IMG/VR virus record: IMGVR_UViG_3300049911_000136
Location: 1 to 35,831 of that record
Direction: 5' to 3' (one strand)
DNA from: a virus
Length of the DNA: 35,831 bases
The notes beneath the pieces are model-generated. The model was not told the DNA's origin. It ran no database searches and saw nothing but the letters and a program-made list of their open reading frames with translations. The position numbers and the translations under genes were made by a program. Shown in pieces: positions 15,078 to 22,997 of the stretch (its first letter is position 1; each line of letters opens with the position of its first letter).

Positions 15078-15626
15078 ATGCCAGACTTATTCCGTGCAAT
15101 CGCGGCGCCTCTTTCCGTGGAAGTCGCGGGCAAGAAGTGGGAGTTTCACCCGCTAACTTTGTTAGACTGGGCGAAACTTGACCAATGGTGTGAGGATAAA
15201 ATATTCGCCGACCTCAAAAAGCGCCTTGAAGTCTTGCCCGGGGATGCGGTGGCGGCAAAACAGAAACTCCTTGACCGCATAGCGCTGATGATGAGGCGCG
15301 AACTCGCCGAAGAGGTTTTTGCGATGAAGTATTCGGCTACTGGAATGGTCGCAATTCAGCGCGCCTTATTGATGTTGAAGCACTCCCATCCAGATGTCAC
15401 CGAGAAGGACGCGGAGCAGTTAGTGTCCATTCTTGACTTCTCTGAAATTGAGATGCGGCTTGAGGGTTCCACTGGAACTATGAACCAGGACTTGCTTATC
15501 GCGGTCAAGCGCGTGGTGAACGCGAAACTGAAAAAGGATGATGTAGAAGAGGCGAAAGCGAATCTTGACAAAGTCATAGACGCGAAAGTGAGGGAACTTA
15601 GTGAAATCCCTTTTCCGGCGGTCTAA
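15078..15626 (+). CDS. Tail assembly chaperone, upstream frame (lambda G-like)
   Basis: This 182-residue protein starts at ATG 15078 behind AAAGGGGAG. It is almost entirely helical and charged, with no signal peptide. Position between tail tube and tape measure is diagnostic of the G/GT chaperone pair. The last codons read S-E-I-P-F-P-A-V and contain the slippery heptamer. Most ribosomes would stop at the TAA at 15624, and a minority would slip to the -1 frame and extend the protein. It should coat the tape measure protein before tube assembly. Confidence 0.85.
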   Translation: MPDLFRAIAAPLSVEVAGKKWEFHPLTLLDWAKLDQWCEDKIFADLKKRLEVLPGDAVAAKQKLLDRIALMMRRELAEEVFAMKYSATGMVAIQRALLMLKHSHPDVTEKDAEQLVSILDFSEIEMRLEGSTGTMNQDLLIAVKRVVNAKLKKDDVEEAKANLDKVIDAKVRELSEIPFPAV

Positions 15627-15832
15627 CGTGGGATTGCGTCTATCGCGCTCTCTCAAAGGCATATCCGGGAAAGGCGATAGAAAATCTGACAAGGCATCAA
15701 GTAGGAGTTCTGATGAAGGGCGTAGGAATTCCTAAAGAAGAGTTAGAAGAAGAAGAAAATAAATTGACAAGCGAGCAGGAAGAGATGTTGCGGCTCGCGC
15801 GGTCGGTGGTTTGCGGTGACCGGAGGAAATAG
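15078..15832 (+). CDS. Tail assembly chaperone fusion by -1 ribosomal frameshift (lambda GT-like)
   Basis: In the -1 frame downstream of the slip site there is an open frame of about 73 codons to TAG at 15830-15832. It begins P-F-S-G-G-L-T-W-D-C-V-Y-R-A-L and has H-Q-V-G-V-L-M-K-G in the middle and E-E-E-E-N-K-L-T-S at the acidic end. It has no ribosome site of its own at its beginning and closes three bases before the tape measure start. The W-D-C-V-Y and Y-P-G-K-A-I-E-N-L segments look protein-like, and the layout matches the T part of lambda gpGT. The fusion would be about 251 residues long. The frame and slip site are directly visible, and the efficiency is unknown. Confidence 0.82.
15608..15614 (+). 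promoter_or_regulatory. -1 ribosomal frameshift site CCCTTTT
   Basis: The heptamer is positioned as C-CCT-TTT relative to the upstream frame, the canonical X-XXY-YYZ arrangement. Slipping back one base gives CCC-TTT and leads into the downstream chaperone frame. The -1 frame is closed upstream by TGA at 15602-15604, so slippage must occur in the 10-codon window that contains this heptamer. Confidence 0.85.
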
Positions 15833-15834
15833 TT

Positions 15835-17352
15835 GTGGCAGAAGTTGTCGGGGCTGCATACGTCCAGATTGCTGCGAAAACTGAGGCGCTTGAATCCGGT
15901 CTGGCGCAGGCTGAGGCACTAACGCGCAAGAAGGCGGCAAATATGGAAGCCGCGGCGAACCGCGCTATGAGTGGCGCATCTAATTTCTCTCAGGCGGAAA
16001 TCAGAGGGGTGGGGATGGCTTTTACCCGGATGTCTTCACTTGCGGAAACGCATCTTGGCGGAATCGGGAGAGGCATTTCTCTGGTTGGAATGGCGTTATA
16101 TTCTTGGCCTGTCGCGGCGGCTGCGGCGGGAGCGGCGCTGATTGGCTGGCTGGTAAAATCTTATCTGGAGGGGGAAAAACTGCGAAAGGAAATAGAGCAA
16201 ACTGCCAGCGCACTGGGTGTTTATCGCGGAACCACAAATTTGACAGTGGATGCTTTGGGAAGAATGTCTTCCGCACAAAGAGAAGTGACAAGGTCTGTGA
16301 TGGAATTTACCGGTGTTTCCGAAAAGGCTGTTGCAGCCGCAGAATGGCAGAAATTCTTTGAGGCAATGGGACGTTCTCCGGAAGAAGCAAAAAAATTGGC
16401 AGAGGCATTTGGAAAATCCGATGTGGATATTTTGAGCAGAGGTTTGGAGAAGAAGGAACGAATAACAAGTGAACACATAAAAGGTGAAACCGAAAGCGAA
16501 AGAAAACTTTGGGAAGAAAAAAACAAAGAAGAACTGGTTGGCATTGCGGTAAATCTCAATTATTGGAATGCCTGGCTGGATGGCAGAAAAAAAATATTAG
16601 AAAAAGCACAGTTGGGAAAACCAATACTTTCTGAAGGGATGGTGAGACTTCCAAGGGAAATAGAAGCGCGCATGAATGAACAATTAGAATACGGAAATCG
16701 GATGCGCGAAAAGGCTGTCAAGTTGCGAGATGAAACTATAGACAGGATAGCAAAAGAAAAGAGAGCAACGGAGGATGCCGCAAGGCGGCAAAAGGAAGCA
16801 AGAGATACGATTGATGACTTGCGTAAGAGTGCTGAAGAGGTAGGGGAGATAAGGGAACGGCAGGAAACGGAAGCCGATGACGCTGAAGAAAGCCGTAAGG
16901 AAGAACAAAAAAAGAAAGAGCAAGAACTTGCAGAAGGCATTGCCGAGATGTGGCGAATCGGGGATGCGCAAAGAAGAAAATCCGCTGAAGAGATAGCAGA
17001 GATAAACAACAGGGCGTTTATGGGACAACGCGAGCGGCGGATGCGAGACTACCACGATGAGATAGATACAAATGAAGAAAAAAAACGCAGTTATAAAGAT
17101 GACCTTGATGAAAGACTCGCAGCACACCGCGAAAATCTTGAGAGGATGCGCGCGGAGCAATACCAATTTATGGCGCCCCGGGATATCTGGCGTGCGGCGG
17201 TAACAGGACAGTTCGCGGTCAAAGCCGCCGAAAGCACTTTGGTACGCGAGGAGCGGGCTTTACGGCAAGAAAATAATCGCATATTGAAAGACCTTGACAT
17301 TTCCATAAAAAGTTTGCGAGACAAAGTGGATGCGCTTTCACAGGGAGATTGA
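15835..17352 (+). CDS. Tape measure protein (short)
   Basis: This 505-residue protein starts at GTG 15835 behind CGGAGGAAA. It opens with V-G-A-A-Y-V-Q-I-A-A-K-T-E-A-L-E-S-G-L, a start common in tape measure proteins. A hydrophobic segment lies at about 85-115 (M-A-L-Y-S-W-P-V-A-A-A-A-A-G-A-A-L-I-G-W), and long charged coiled coils (about 300-500) follow. By the usual ~0.15 nm per residue, the tail would be only about 75 nm. The 3' end overlaps the convergent minus-strand gene by 15 bases. The protein sets tail length and may help DNA cross the host membrane. Confidence 0.85.
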   Translation: MAEVVGAAYVQIAAKTEALESGLAQAEALTRKKAANMEAAANRAMSGASNFSQAEIRGVGMAFTRMSSLAETHLGGIGRGISLVGMALYSWPVAAAAAGAALIGWLVKSYLEGEKLRKEIEQTASALGVYRGTTNLTVDALGRMSSAQREVTRSVMEFTGVSEKAVAAAEWQKFFEAMGRSPEEAKKLAEAFGKSDVDILSRGLEKKERITSEHIKGETESERKLWEEKNKEELVGIAVNLNYWNAWLDGRKKILEKAQLGKPILSEGMVRLPREIEARMNEQLEYGNRMREKAVKLRDETIDRIAKEKRATEDAARRQKEARDTIDDLRKSAEEVGEIRERQETEADDAEESRKEEQKKKEQELAEGIAEMWRIGDAQRRKSAEEIAEINNRAFMGQRERRMRDYHDEIDTNEEKKRSYKDDLDERLAAHRENLERMRAEQYQFMAPRDIWRAAVTGQFAVKAAESTLVREERALRQENNRILKDLDISIKSLRDKVDALSQGD

Positions 17353-17712
17353 TTTTGCGCTATTTTTTTGAGTATTTACGCAGAGAAATGCGAGTAGAAC
17401 GATGCCGGCACTAAAAAACGCAAAAAGCGCGGGAACGAAAAGGTCGGAAAGGGCGAGTTGGTCTTCTTCGCAATTATCTCCTTGCGCGCGAAGTTCTTTT
17501 CTGAATAGTTCAAGTCGCGCGCCTGATATTTCATATGCGATTTCCGCTTCTGAAAAATTACGTTCTCTCAATTCCTGCTTGGCGGCTTCTATTGCCTGCT
17601 CAAGTTTTTTCAGTTCTCTACTACTGGTTTGCGACTTTCTGTTATGGATTATGCCCAATCCGATAAGAAAAACTGCCGTAGCGACGACAACCGCAATCGC
17701 AAGCGCTTTCAT
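17338..17712 (-). CDS. Minus-strand two-helix membrane protein, moron candidate
   Basis: This 124-residue protein is the only well-supported minus-strand gene. The start is ATG at 17712-17710, with GGAGGAG just upstream. Residues 1-22 form a signal-like transmembrane helix (A-L-A-I-A-V-V-V-A-T-A-V-F-L-I). A charged helical linker (25-85) has L-E-Q-A-I-E-A-A-K-Q-E-L-R-E-R and one C. A second helix lies at about 90-112 (F-V-P-A-L-F-A-F-F-S-A-G-I-V-L-L-A-F-L). It sits between tape measure and distal tail genes and has its own promoter. It resembles phage cargo genes (morons) expressed independently of the late operon, for example superinfection-exclusion or host-envelope proteins. No family is recognised, so the role is inference. 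Confidence 0.75.
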   Translation of the reverse strand: MKALAIAVVVATAVFLIGLGIIHNRKSQTSSRELKKLEQAIEAAKQELRERNFSEAEIAYEISGARLELFRKELRAQGDNCEEDQLALSDLFVPALFAFFSAGIVLLAFLCVNTQKNSAKSISL

Positions 17713-17740
17713 TTTTTCTCCTCCCGATATGACTGACGGA

Positions 17741-17769
17741 AATTTACAACCGCAACTGGCTTTTGTCAA
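17741..17769 (-). promoter_or_regulatory. Sigma70-type promoter for the minus-strand membrane gene
   Basis: On the minus strand a perfect TTGACA (17769-17764) is followed by a 17-bp spacer and TAAATT (17746-17741). Transcription would begin near 17734, giving a leader of about 22 bases with GGAGGAG before ATG 17712. Confidence 0.75.
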
Positions 17770-17797
17770 GGCAGATTTTACAGGAAGGCTGAAATAA

Positions 17798-17941
17798 ATG
17801 GGGCTATTTGACATTCACCACATTGATGGCGACAAGCAAAATTGCGATCCTGCGAATTTGCTAACTTTATGCCGTCTTTGTCATATCAAAATTCACAATA
17901 GCAGGAGGAAATTGGTAAATGTCCGTTACGTGGTTAGATGA
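17798..17941 (+). CDS. 47-residue mini-HNH protein or HNH fragment
   Basis: ATG 17798 has CAGGAAGG upstream, and an in-frame TAA lies immediately before it. The short product carries the core of an HNH endonuclease: D-I-H-H-I-D-G-D-K-Q-N (5-15), N20, then L-C-R-L-C-H-I-K-I-H (24-33). The usual upstream C-x-x-C of phage HNH enzymes is missing, although the second pair (C25, C28) is present. It is divergent from the minus-strand membrane gene and overlaps the next tail gene by 23 bases. It may be a decayed homing endonuclease that brought the insertion here, or a minimal functional HNH unit. Confidence 0.65.
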   Translation: MGLFDIHHIDGDKQNCDPANLLTLCRLCHIKIHNSRRKLVNVRYVVR

Positions 17942-18701
17942 CGAAAATCCTATAAACATCCGCCCAGAAGGCATTACAGCGCGGCGGGTATTACAGGTGG
18001 GTTACCAAACTTTTATGGCGGACTTGGCATCAGCAGGAATCGCTATTGGTGTCAGCCATCCTGCCTTGCCGAATGTGCGTTGCCGCAATATAAACCTTAT
18101 AGATTTTGGACAGACTAAGCTAACCGGCGGGCGTGAATTTCGCAAAGTAACCGTAGATTATTCCACAGGCGAAGCGGCACAGCGGCAAGAGGTCGGGCAC
18201 ATAGAAGAGTGGGTAGAGTACTCCTGCGATTCGCTGGTTCGCCCGGGCGGGAACATCACGCTAACAGACGAAGAAGTTGAGGCAATGGCGCCAAGTGTGT
18301 ATGGTGAAGGCGGCGCCGGCGAGGCGATAGACAAAGTAGTTCTGCGCGAGGACGAGGCGCCGATACTTTATGTGCCTATCAAAACCTACTGCGCGCGAAT
18401 CATAGTCGCGGATTTCCACGCATACGACCAAAAATTGACGAAGATAATTGGGCGTGTCAATAGCGATAAGCATCGCGGGGCGCGACCTGAAAGTCTGTTA
18501 TGCGAGGCTCCCAGTTCCGAAAAGTTCTGGGATGCGATGGGCAACGAACTTTGGAAGGTGACCCTGAGGATTTCCTATTCGGGCGAAGAGCATACTTGGA
18601 ATGAGCGCTTTCTGAGAGGCAAGTGGAGAAAGCCCACCTGGAATGCCAAGCCAGAGTTCTGTTTTGAGAAAGTTCCTTTTGCACCTTTGCTTGAACCTTA
18701 G
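17919..18701 (+). CDS. Distal tail / baseplate-region protein, unrecognised
   Basis: This 260-residue protein starts at ATG 17919 behind GCAGGAGG. It is beta-rich and opens W-L-D-D-E-N-P-I-N-I-R-P-E-G. A region near 180-200 has R-V-N-S-D-K-H-R-G-A-R-P-E-S-L-L-C-E. It then contains W-K-V-T-L-R-I-S-Y-S-G-E-E-H-T-W-N (about 215-235), which looks like a structural beta domain. The position after the tape measure gene corresponds to distal tail or minor tail proteins (lambda M/L or Dit). No signature decides which. It is probably part of the tail tip complex. Confidence 0.7.
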   Translation: MSVTWLDDENPINIRPEGITARRVLQVGYQTFMADLASAGIAIGVSHPALPNVRCRNINLIDFGQTKLTGGREFRKVTVDYSTGEAAQRQEVGHIEEWVEYSCDSLVRPGGNITLTDEEVEAMAPSVYGEGGAGEAIDKVVLREDEAPILYVPIKTYCARIIVADFHAYDQKLTKIIGRVNSDKHRGARPESLLCEAPSSEKFWDAMGNELWKVTLRISYSGEEHTWNERFLRGKWRKPTWNAKPEFCFEKVPFAPLLEP

Positions 18702-18710
18702 GAGGAAATA

Positions 18711-19499
18711 GTGGCTTACAATAAAACGAAAATTTTCACGTCAATCGGCAAAGGCATCAAAAAGTTCAATATGATTCGGGCGACTTTCAAGCCCTATCTG
18801 GAGACTGTTCAGACGGAATGGGTCGCCTTGTTGAATGACACGGATGGCGAACGTAGGTTACTGAATGTGGTAGCCGCCCTGAATGCCTCTGATCAGTCGC
18901 AACTGGACGGAATGCAAGCGGCGGTCAAAGCGGCTCTTTCAGATTTTATGAAAGACGAAGTCCGCCTTGACCTGAGCGTGACGCAGAAAACTCTTGGCCA
19001 GGTGATAGACCTGCTTTATGACGCTATGATAGACCAGACGCCGGACGATACGGTTCTGCAAAACATTGTCGCGGTAACCACGCCTGCGGCGGATAACGAT
19101 AACGCAGGCAACGGAACTTGCAGCACACCTTCACTCACGCAGCAATGCCACGACTTGGTGAATGTGGAACTTGAATGTTACGATGCGACCGTGCCGGCGA
19201 AGTTCTACGTGCGGCTTTCCTTCCGGGGCGGGGCAAGCATAAATATCGGAACCGCGACAAGCGGCGTGGCATTCAGCACGCTGGCTCTCTATCAGGCGGG
19301 CTCAATTCCGATAGACTGGGGCTTCTCTTTCACGCTCGCGGCGGGCGGGACTCCCTGGGCGGTCGGCGACAAGTGGTATTTCTCCACCTCAATAACCACG
19401 CCGGGGAAGTTTCAGTATTATTTCGTGAATGAGTGGAACAAGGCATTGCCAAGCGCGGTCTCGCCGGCGCAGACGGTTGACGAGGCTTGGGCTACATAG
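18711..19499 (+). CDS. Tail-tip associated protein, unrecognised
   Basis: This 262-residue protein starts at GTG 18711 behind TAGGAGGAAA. The N-terminal half (1-115) is helical and charged. A Thr/Asp/Asn-rich linker at about 124-140 leads into a beta-rich C-terminal domain (145-262) with Y-V-R-L-S-F-R-G-G, T-L-A-L-Y-Q-A-G-S-I-P-I-D-W-G-F-S-F and G-D-K-W-Y-F-S-T. Such a layout (shaft helix, then surface beta domain) fits a minor tail or baseplate protein. It lies immediately before the large adhesin. No enzymatic motif is visible. Confidence 0.65.
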   Translation: MAYNKTKIFTSIGKGIKKFNMIRATFKPYLETVQTEWVALLNDTDGERRLLNVVAALNASDQSQLDGMQAAVKAALSDFMKDEVRLDLSVTQKTLGQVIDLLYDAMIDQTPDDTVLQNIVAVTTPAADNDNAGNGTCSTPSLTQQCHDLVNVELECYDATVPAKFYVRLSFRGGASINIGTATSGVAFSTLALYQAGSIPIDWGFSFTLAAGGTPWAVGDKWYFSTSITTPGKFQYYFVNEWNKALPSAVSPAQTVDEAWAT

Positions 19500-19508
19500 G
19501 CGGCTTCT

Positions 19509-22178
19509 ATGAAATATCTTACGCCAAGCAGTCCGTTCAATCAGGAAAAGCAAAATCAATTACTCACCGAACTCAAACGCACACAAATTGTCCGCGGCGG
19601 CAAAGACATTCTCGTCACGCAGACGAGTAGCGGTCTCACAATCGCACGGTATAGTCTTCCGCTCCTCATAGACGACAAATATCAGTTGGATATGCTTTTC
19701 AATTCGTCAACGCGCGTGCAGCGTCTCTGCGACCGCAAGGAAGGCGAACTGGACGACATCTGGCGTGTGCGGGCGATGCACGTGCAGTTAGGCGACAAAA
19801 TAGACCCCTTCCATAAAATAATGCAGGCGCTGAATATCAGAGGCGAATTCTACGTTGGCTGGTTGACGGATGCCGGCGTCCCGGGGGCTGGATTGCGCGC
19901 GCACGATGGAACGCCGATAGTCGCGCCGCGGATTGCGCGGGTAGGGCAGTGGGGCGATGTGCTTTTACTTGACCCCGGAGACGAGATTGCCTCAACTGAA
20001 GATACTGATAAAGTCTGCCTACTCAATATCTGGCACGATGCACACTTCTATATGGGAAGAAATCAGCAAGGAGAGGGCGGAGTATTTTTGGATGGCAGAT
20101 TGTTTTTCGTTGACCTACCCTGCCCGCCCGACCATCAGATAACGGAACCTACTGCGATAACATACGGCTATCAGAACGCTTGCCTTCTAATTCCCGGCGA
20201 CCTGCGCGGCGACCCGACAAAGGCAAATACCGATACCGCCATATACCACGAAGAGGTCAACTGGCGACCTGTTATACCAGTTCCGATGCTGATTCTTTAC
20301 GGTCCGATTACAGAGCGACCAGACGCTGATGATGTAATTACCTATACGACTTGGATTGATACGGACACGGGTAATGCCGCGTATTCCGATGGCGTGGACT
20401 GGATAGATTTGTTGTGGGGAACATTTATTATACACGCTTTGGGCAATCATACCGATGTGATAATTAGTAGTCCTGCTGATACCGAAGTGCTAACTTATGA
20501 GACTTCAAGCGGGAGGTGGAAAAATAAACCTGCAACTGGCGGCGGCGTGCTTCCTTCAGGAATGGATATTATCACGCAAAGTCCGACACCACCCGAAGGC
20601 TATCAACTGAAGTGCAACTCTGCTTGGTGGCAGTATAGGCAGTTGCCGACACCGCATTATGTGGGAATGGAGATAATTGAAGAGATTCTGGACGAATGCG
20701 ATGCCACCACTTATTGGCATCCCTCTGGTGGTGCTTTAGCGATAGATACTGTAGATTATGTAGAACCTACTGGGTCAGTTAAATTTACTGTGAGCGTTCT
20801 TGGAAATGCCGCCATAGGTTGGCAACCACCAATCCCAGTTGATTTATCGCAAGCGTGGAGTCACGTCAGGTTCTGGCTCAAGTGCTCAATAAATAGTGTG
20901 GATTTGGGAAAACCGCTGATGCGAGTTATCACTCCAGACGGATTTTACGATTATGAACTTGTTTTCAGCGCTGGCGTTTGGACACCCTTTGATATAGACT
21001 TGCACGCCCCCAGTTACACATACGGCAATCCCGATTTATCGTTAGTAATAGGCATTGATTTTGAAGGAAACTATTCCTACGTTCCAACAGTTTTACATAT
21101 AGACATTCTCACACACGCCACACAAGAGTTGAGCGGTTCCGATGCGACTATGTGCCCTCGCAAGGGTGCGATTGCGATGCAGGTTTCTAACACGTCTTTT
21201 CTTTACGGGACGGGACGAACAGGGAAAGATATGGATTATGACAATACTGATAATTGTGGAGAATATGACGTAGTTACAAAGGAATGGGTCTGGGCACCAA
21301 TTTATCCTACCACTGTTGCCGAAGCAGTTGCTGCATCATTCTATTCTGCCTACTACTGGTATTGTTATGCGGGAACGGGATATAGCGAATCGGCATATCA
21401 AGGTAGTTGGTATAGATATACAGATAGTTCTTGGGCTATGAGAGCCGATTGCCCTATGGCAATAGCCAGTGCAGTAGCAGGACGGGTGAGTGCTGCTGAT
21501 GCTCCTACTCCAAGAGACTATATTGCAGTTATAGCAGGACAGAGTTCTGTTGGAGCGTGCTATGGTTACTGGATTGGCGACAACTCGTGGACTCCTGCAC
21601 TTCCAGATGCCGAGGCAATTCCAGACCATCCTCTTGGTGCACTTTTTGGTGCAGTTGCTTGGTCAGAATATAATGCAGTTACCACAGCGTGGGAACTTTT
21701 CGTTTATGGTGGCTTTCTGGATTTGGGTGGAGGTGTTTTTGAGGCGCAGAATGCGTTATACAAACTGTCCTGTGCATATAAAACTGGGCAGTATGTTTGG
21801 TCTTGGGCGCAACTCTCTTCCGCACCCCTGTGCAACTCTCGCGGCGATGCAGTGGTTCTTGAGCAACCAGAGCACGTTCATACTGTTCTGACGGGAACTA
21901 ATTATGACGCGGCATTTGCTATGAGCAGCGCTATTTCTTACGATTCTGAAGCGGATACTTGGCTTTCAGAGATGCCTTTTGCTCTTGGGTGTGAAAGCGC
22001 TACTGGAGTAACTGTAGATGATGGTAAAATTTGGCACAGGTTTGTTCTTGGCGGGACGGTTAGGGAGATTACAGAAATTGCAATACCTCCCCACGATACC
22101 GTGGGTATCTTGGGCAGACTACTTGATACCTTCTACAAAAACGAGCCGCTTTATGTTCACGAGAAAATTCCAGAATAG
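19509..22178 (+). CDS. Large tail fibre / receptor-binding mosaic with CBM-like and kelch-like domains
   Basis: This 889-residue protein starts at ATG 19509; its ribosome site is weak. Residues 1-190 are the conserved attachment-like part. Gly-Asp rich turns follow, and at about 390-540 there is a beta-sandwich resembling carbohydrate-binding modules (A-W-S-H-V-R-F-W-L-K-C, D-L-G-K-P-L-M-R-V). From about 560 to 870 comes a kelch/propeller-like region, rich in W, Y and G, with repeated G-x-W-Y-R-Y and T-W-L-S-E-M-P-F type strands. The C-terminus ends in a short helix. It is the last and longest structural gene and the natural candidate for receptor binding. No cleavage or hydrolase signature was seen. 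Base composition in the 20.3-22 kb part is less GC-rich, suggesting module exchange. Confidence 0.8.
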   Translation: MKYLTPSSPFNQEKQNQLLTELKRTQIVRGGKDILVTQTSSGLTIARYSLPLLIDDKYQLDMLFNSSTRVQRLCDRKEGELDDIWRVRAMHVQLGDKIDPFHKIMQALNIRGEFYVGWLTDAGVPGAGLRAHDGTPIVAPRIARVGQWGDVLLLDPGDEIASTEDTDKVCLLNIWHDAHFYMGRNQQGEGGVFLDGRLFFVDLPCPPDHQITEPTAITYGYQNACLLIPGDLRGDPTKANTDTAIYHEEVNWRPVIPVPMLILYGPITERPDADDVITYTTWIDTDTGNAAYSDGVDWIDLLWGTFIIHALGNHTDVIISSPADTEVLTYETSSGRWKNKPATGGGVLPSGMDIITQSPTPPEGYQLKCNSAWWQYRQLPTPHYVGMEIIEEILDECDATTYWHPSGGALAIDTVDYVEPTGSVKFTVSVLGNAAIGWQPPIPVDLSQAWSHVRFWLKCSINSVDLGKPLMRVITPDGFYDYELVFSAGVWTPFDIDLHAPSYTYGNPDLSLVIGIDFEGNYSYVPTVLHIDILTHATQELSGSDATMCPRKGAIAMQVSNTSFLYGTGRTGKDMDYDNTDNCGEYDVVTKEWVWAPIYPTTVAEAVAASFYSAYYWYCYAGTGYSESAYQGSWYRYTDSSWAMRADCPMAIASAVAGRVSAADAPTPRDYIAVIAGQSSVGACYGYWIGDNSWTPALPDAEAIPDHPLGALFGAVAWSEYNAVTTAWELFVYGGFLDLGGGVFEAQNALYKLSCAYKTGQYVWSWAQLSSAPLCNSRGDAVVLEQPEHVHTVLTGTNYDAAFAMSSAISYDSEADTWLSEMPFALGCESATGVTVDDGKIWHRFVLGGTVREITEIAIPPHDTVGILGRLLDTFYKNEPLYVHEKIPE

Positions 22179-22186
22179 GAGGCAAA

Positions 22187-22567
22187 ATGTGGAGTAAATT
22201 AGTAGAGCAGTTGCCAAGTGGAACTTGGAACTACAAAATCTTGAAGGACAACAAGGTAGTTATTGACCAGCAAGGACATAAGCCCTGTGTGTCTGGCTTC
22301 CAAACTATGACAGAAGCGGAAGCAAACGCCATCGCAAAGTGGCTCGTGGCACGACACAACGAACAGAGGACACCTGCACAAGACGAGGAGTTTCAAGGAT
22401 TGCGGGGAAAGATAATGACTACGTGTCCAAACTGTGGACAACCGATTCCGATAAAAGGTGTAGCGCTTTCTGCTGGACAGCAGGCAACGTTCAAGCGGCT
22501 TCAGAGCGTAGGGGTTGCAAGATTGGTTGTGGCAAAGGTGAATGAAATATGTGCAGGCGCTCAATAA
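22187..22567 (+). CDS. Hypothetical protein after tail fibre, one CxxC pair
   Basis: This 126-residue protein starts at ATG 22187 behind AGGAGG. The N-terminal part (1-55) begins M-W-S-K-L-V-E-Q-L-P-S-G-T-W-N-Y-K and is helical. The second half has a C-P-N-C-G pair near 80-84, giving only half of a zinc ribbon. A helix (100-120) ends the protein. The position right after a receptor-binding gene is typical of tail fibre chaperones, but no similarity is apparent. Its 3' end overlaps a candidate 55-codon ORF. Confidence 0.65.
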   Translation: MWSKLVEQLPSGTWNYKILKDNKVVIDQQGHKPCVSGFQTMTEAEANAIAKWLVARHNEQRTPAQDEEFQGLRGKIMTTCPNCGQPIPIKGVALSAGQQATFKRLQSVGVARLVVAKVNEICAGAQ

Positions 22568-22716
22568 AAGGGCAGGTGCTCTTGGCTGGAGGTTCGCTGA
22601 AGGCGAGGATGTTATTTGCTCTGCCGAATGAGGAATACACCATTTGTGCATTCCAGAGTTCGGCGAGCGTCTGCACAGAATTGCGCAGGGCAGGCGCGGT
22701 GAAATCCAATCTCTAA
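22549..22716 (+). CDS. Candidate 55-residue ORF overlapping the previous gene
   Basis: ATG 22549 has AAAGGTGA at proper spacing, and the frame runs 55 codons to TAA at 22714. The product is amphipathic, with L-L-A-G-G-S-L-K-A-R-M-L-F-A-L-P-N. It overlaps the end of the preceding gene by 19 bases and fills most of the otherwise empty 190-base gap. No family is recognised, so this is a tentative call. Confidence 0.35.
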   Translation: MCRRSIKGQVLLAGGSLKARMLFALPNEEYTICAFQSSASVCTELRRAGAVKSNL

Positions 22717-22757
22717 TCTCTGGCTCCCGCGCTTGCTCTTTGAAAGAAAGGTGAAGT

Positions 22758-22997
22758 ATGCTTGAATACTGCCCTAAATGCGGATATGCATTAGAAATTC
22801 TTCAAACGACATTTGGGCGCGATTTTTCGCATTGTTCAAAATGCCACGAGGCGATACGGCTTCTAACGCCGCCAGACGAGACTGAAGAGGACTGTCCTGT
22901 CTGTAGATGTAGAACAGTTCACCGAGCGGGCATCTGCAAGGTGTGTTCAAAAAATCTATACGGCAAAAGTTCAACATCACAGGGAAAGGGCGAATAA
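22758..22997 (+). CDS. Double zinc-knuckle protein
   Basis: This 79-residue protein starts at ATG 22758 with AAAGGTGA upstream. Four C-x-x-C motifs are present: C-P-K-C (5-8), C-S-K-C (26-29), C-P-V-C (47-50) and C-K-V-C (61-64). They should form two zinc ribbons. A Pro/Asp/Glu-rich stretch near 38-46 separates them. Such proteins can bind nucleic acid or act as regulators. It is coupled to the following holin-like gene (TAATG overlap). Confidence 0.7.
   Translation: MLEYCPKCGYALEILQTTFGRDFSHCSKCHEAIRLLTPPDETEEDCPVCRCRTVHRAGICKVCSKNLYGKSSTSQGKGE

Noticed and set aside
17402-17797. Plus-strand 131-codon frame opposite the membrane gene
   Set aside because: The minus-strand frame has promoter, ribosome site and two hydrophobic helices; this one has none and reads as its complement.
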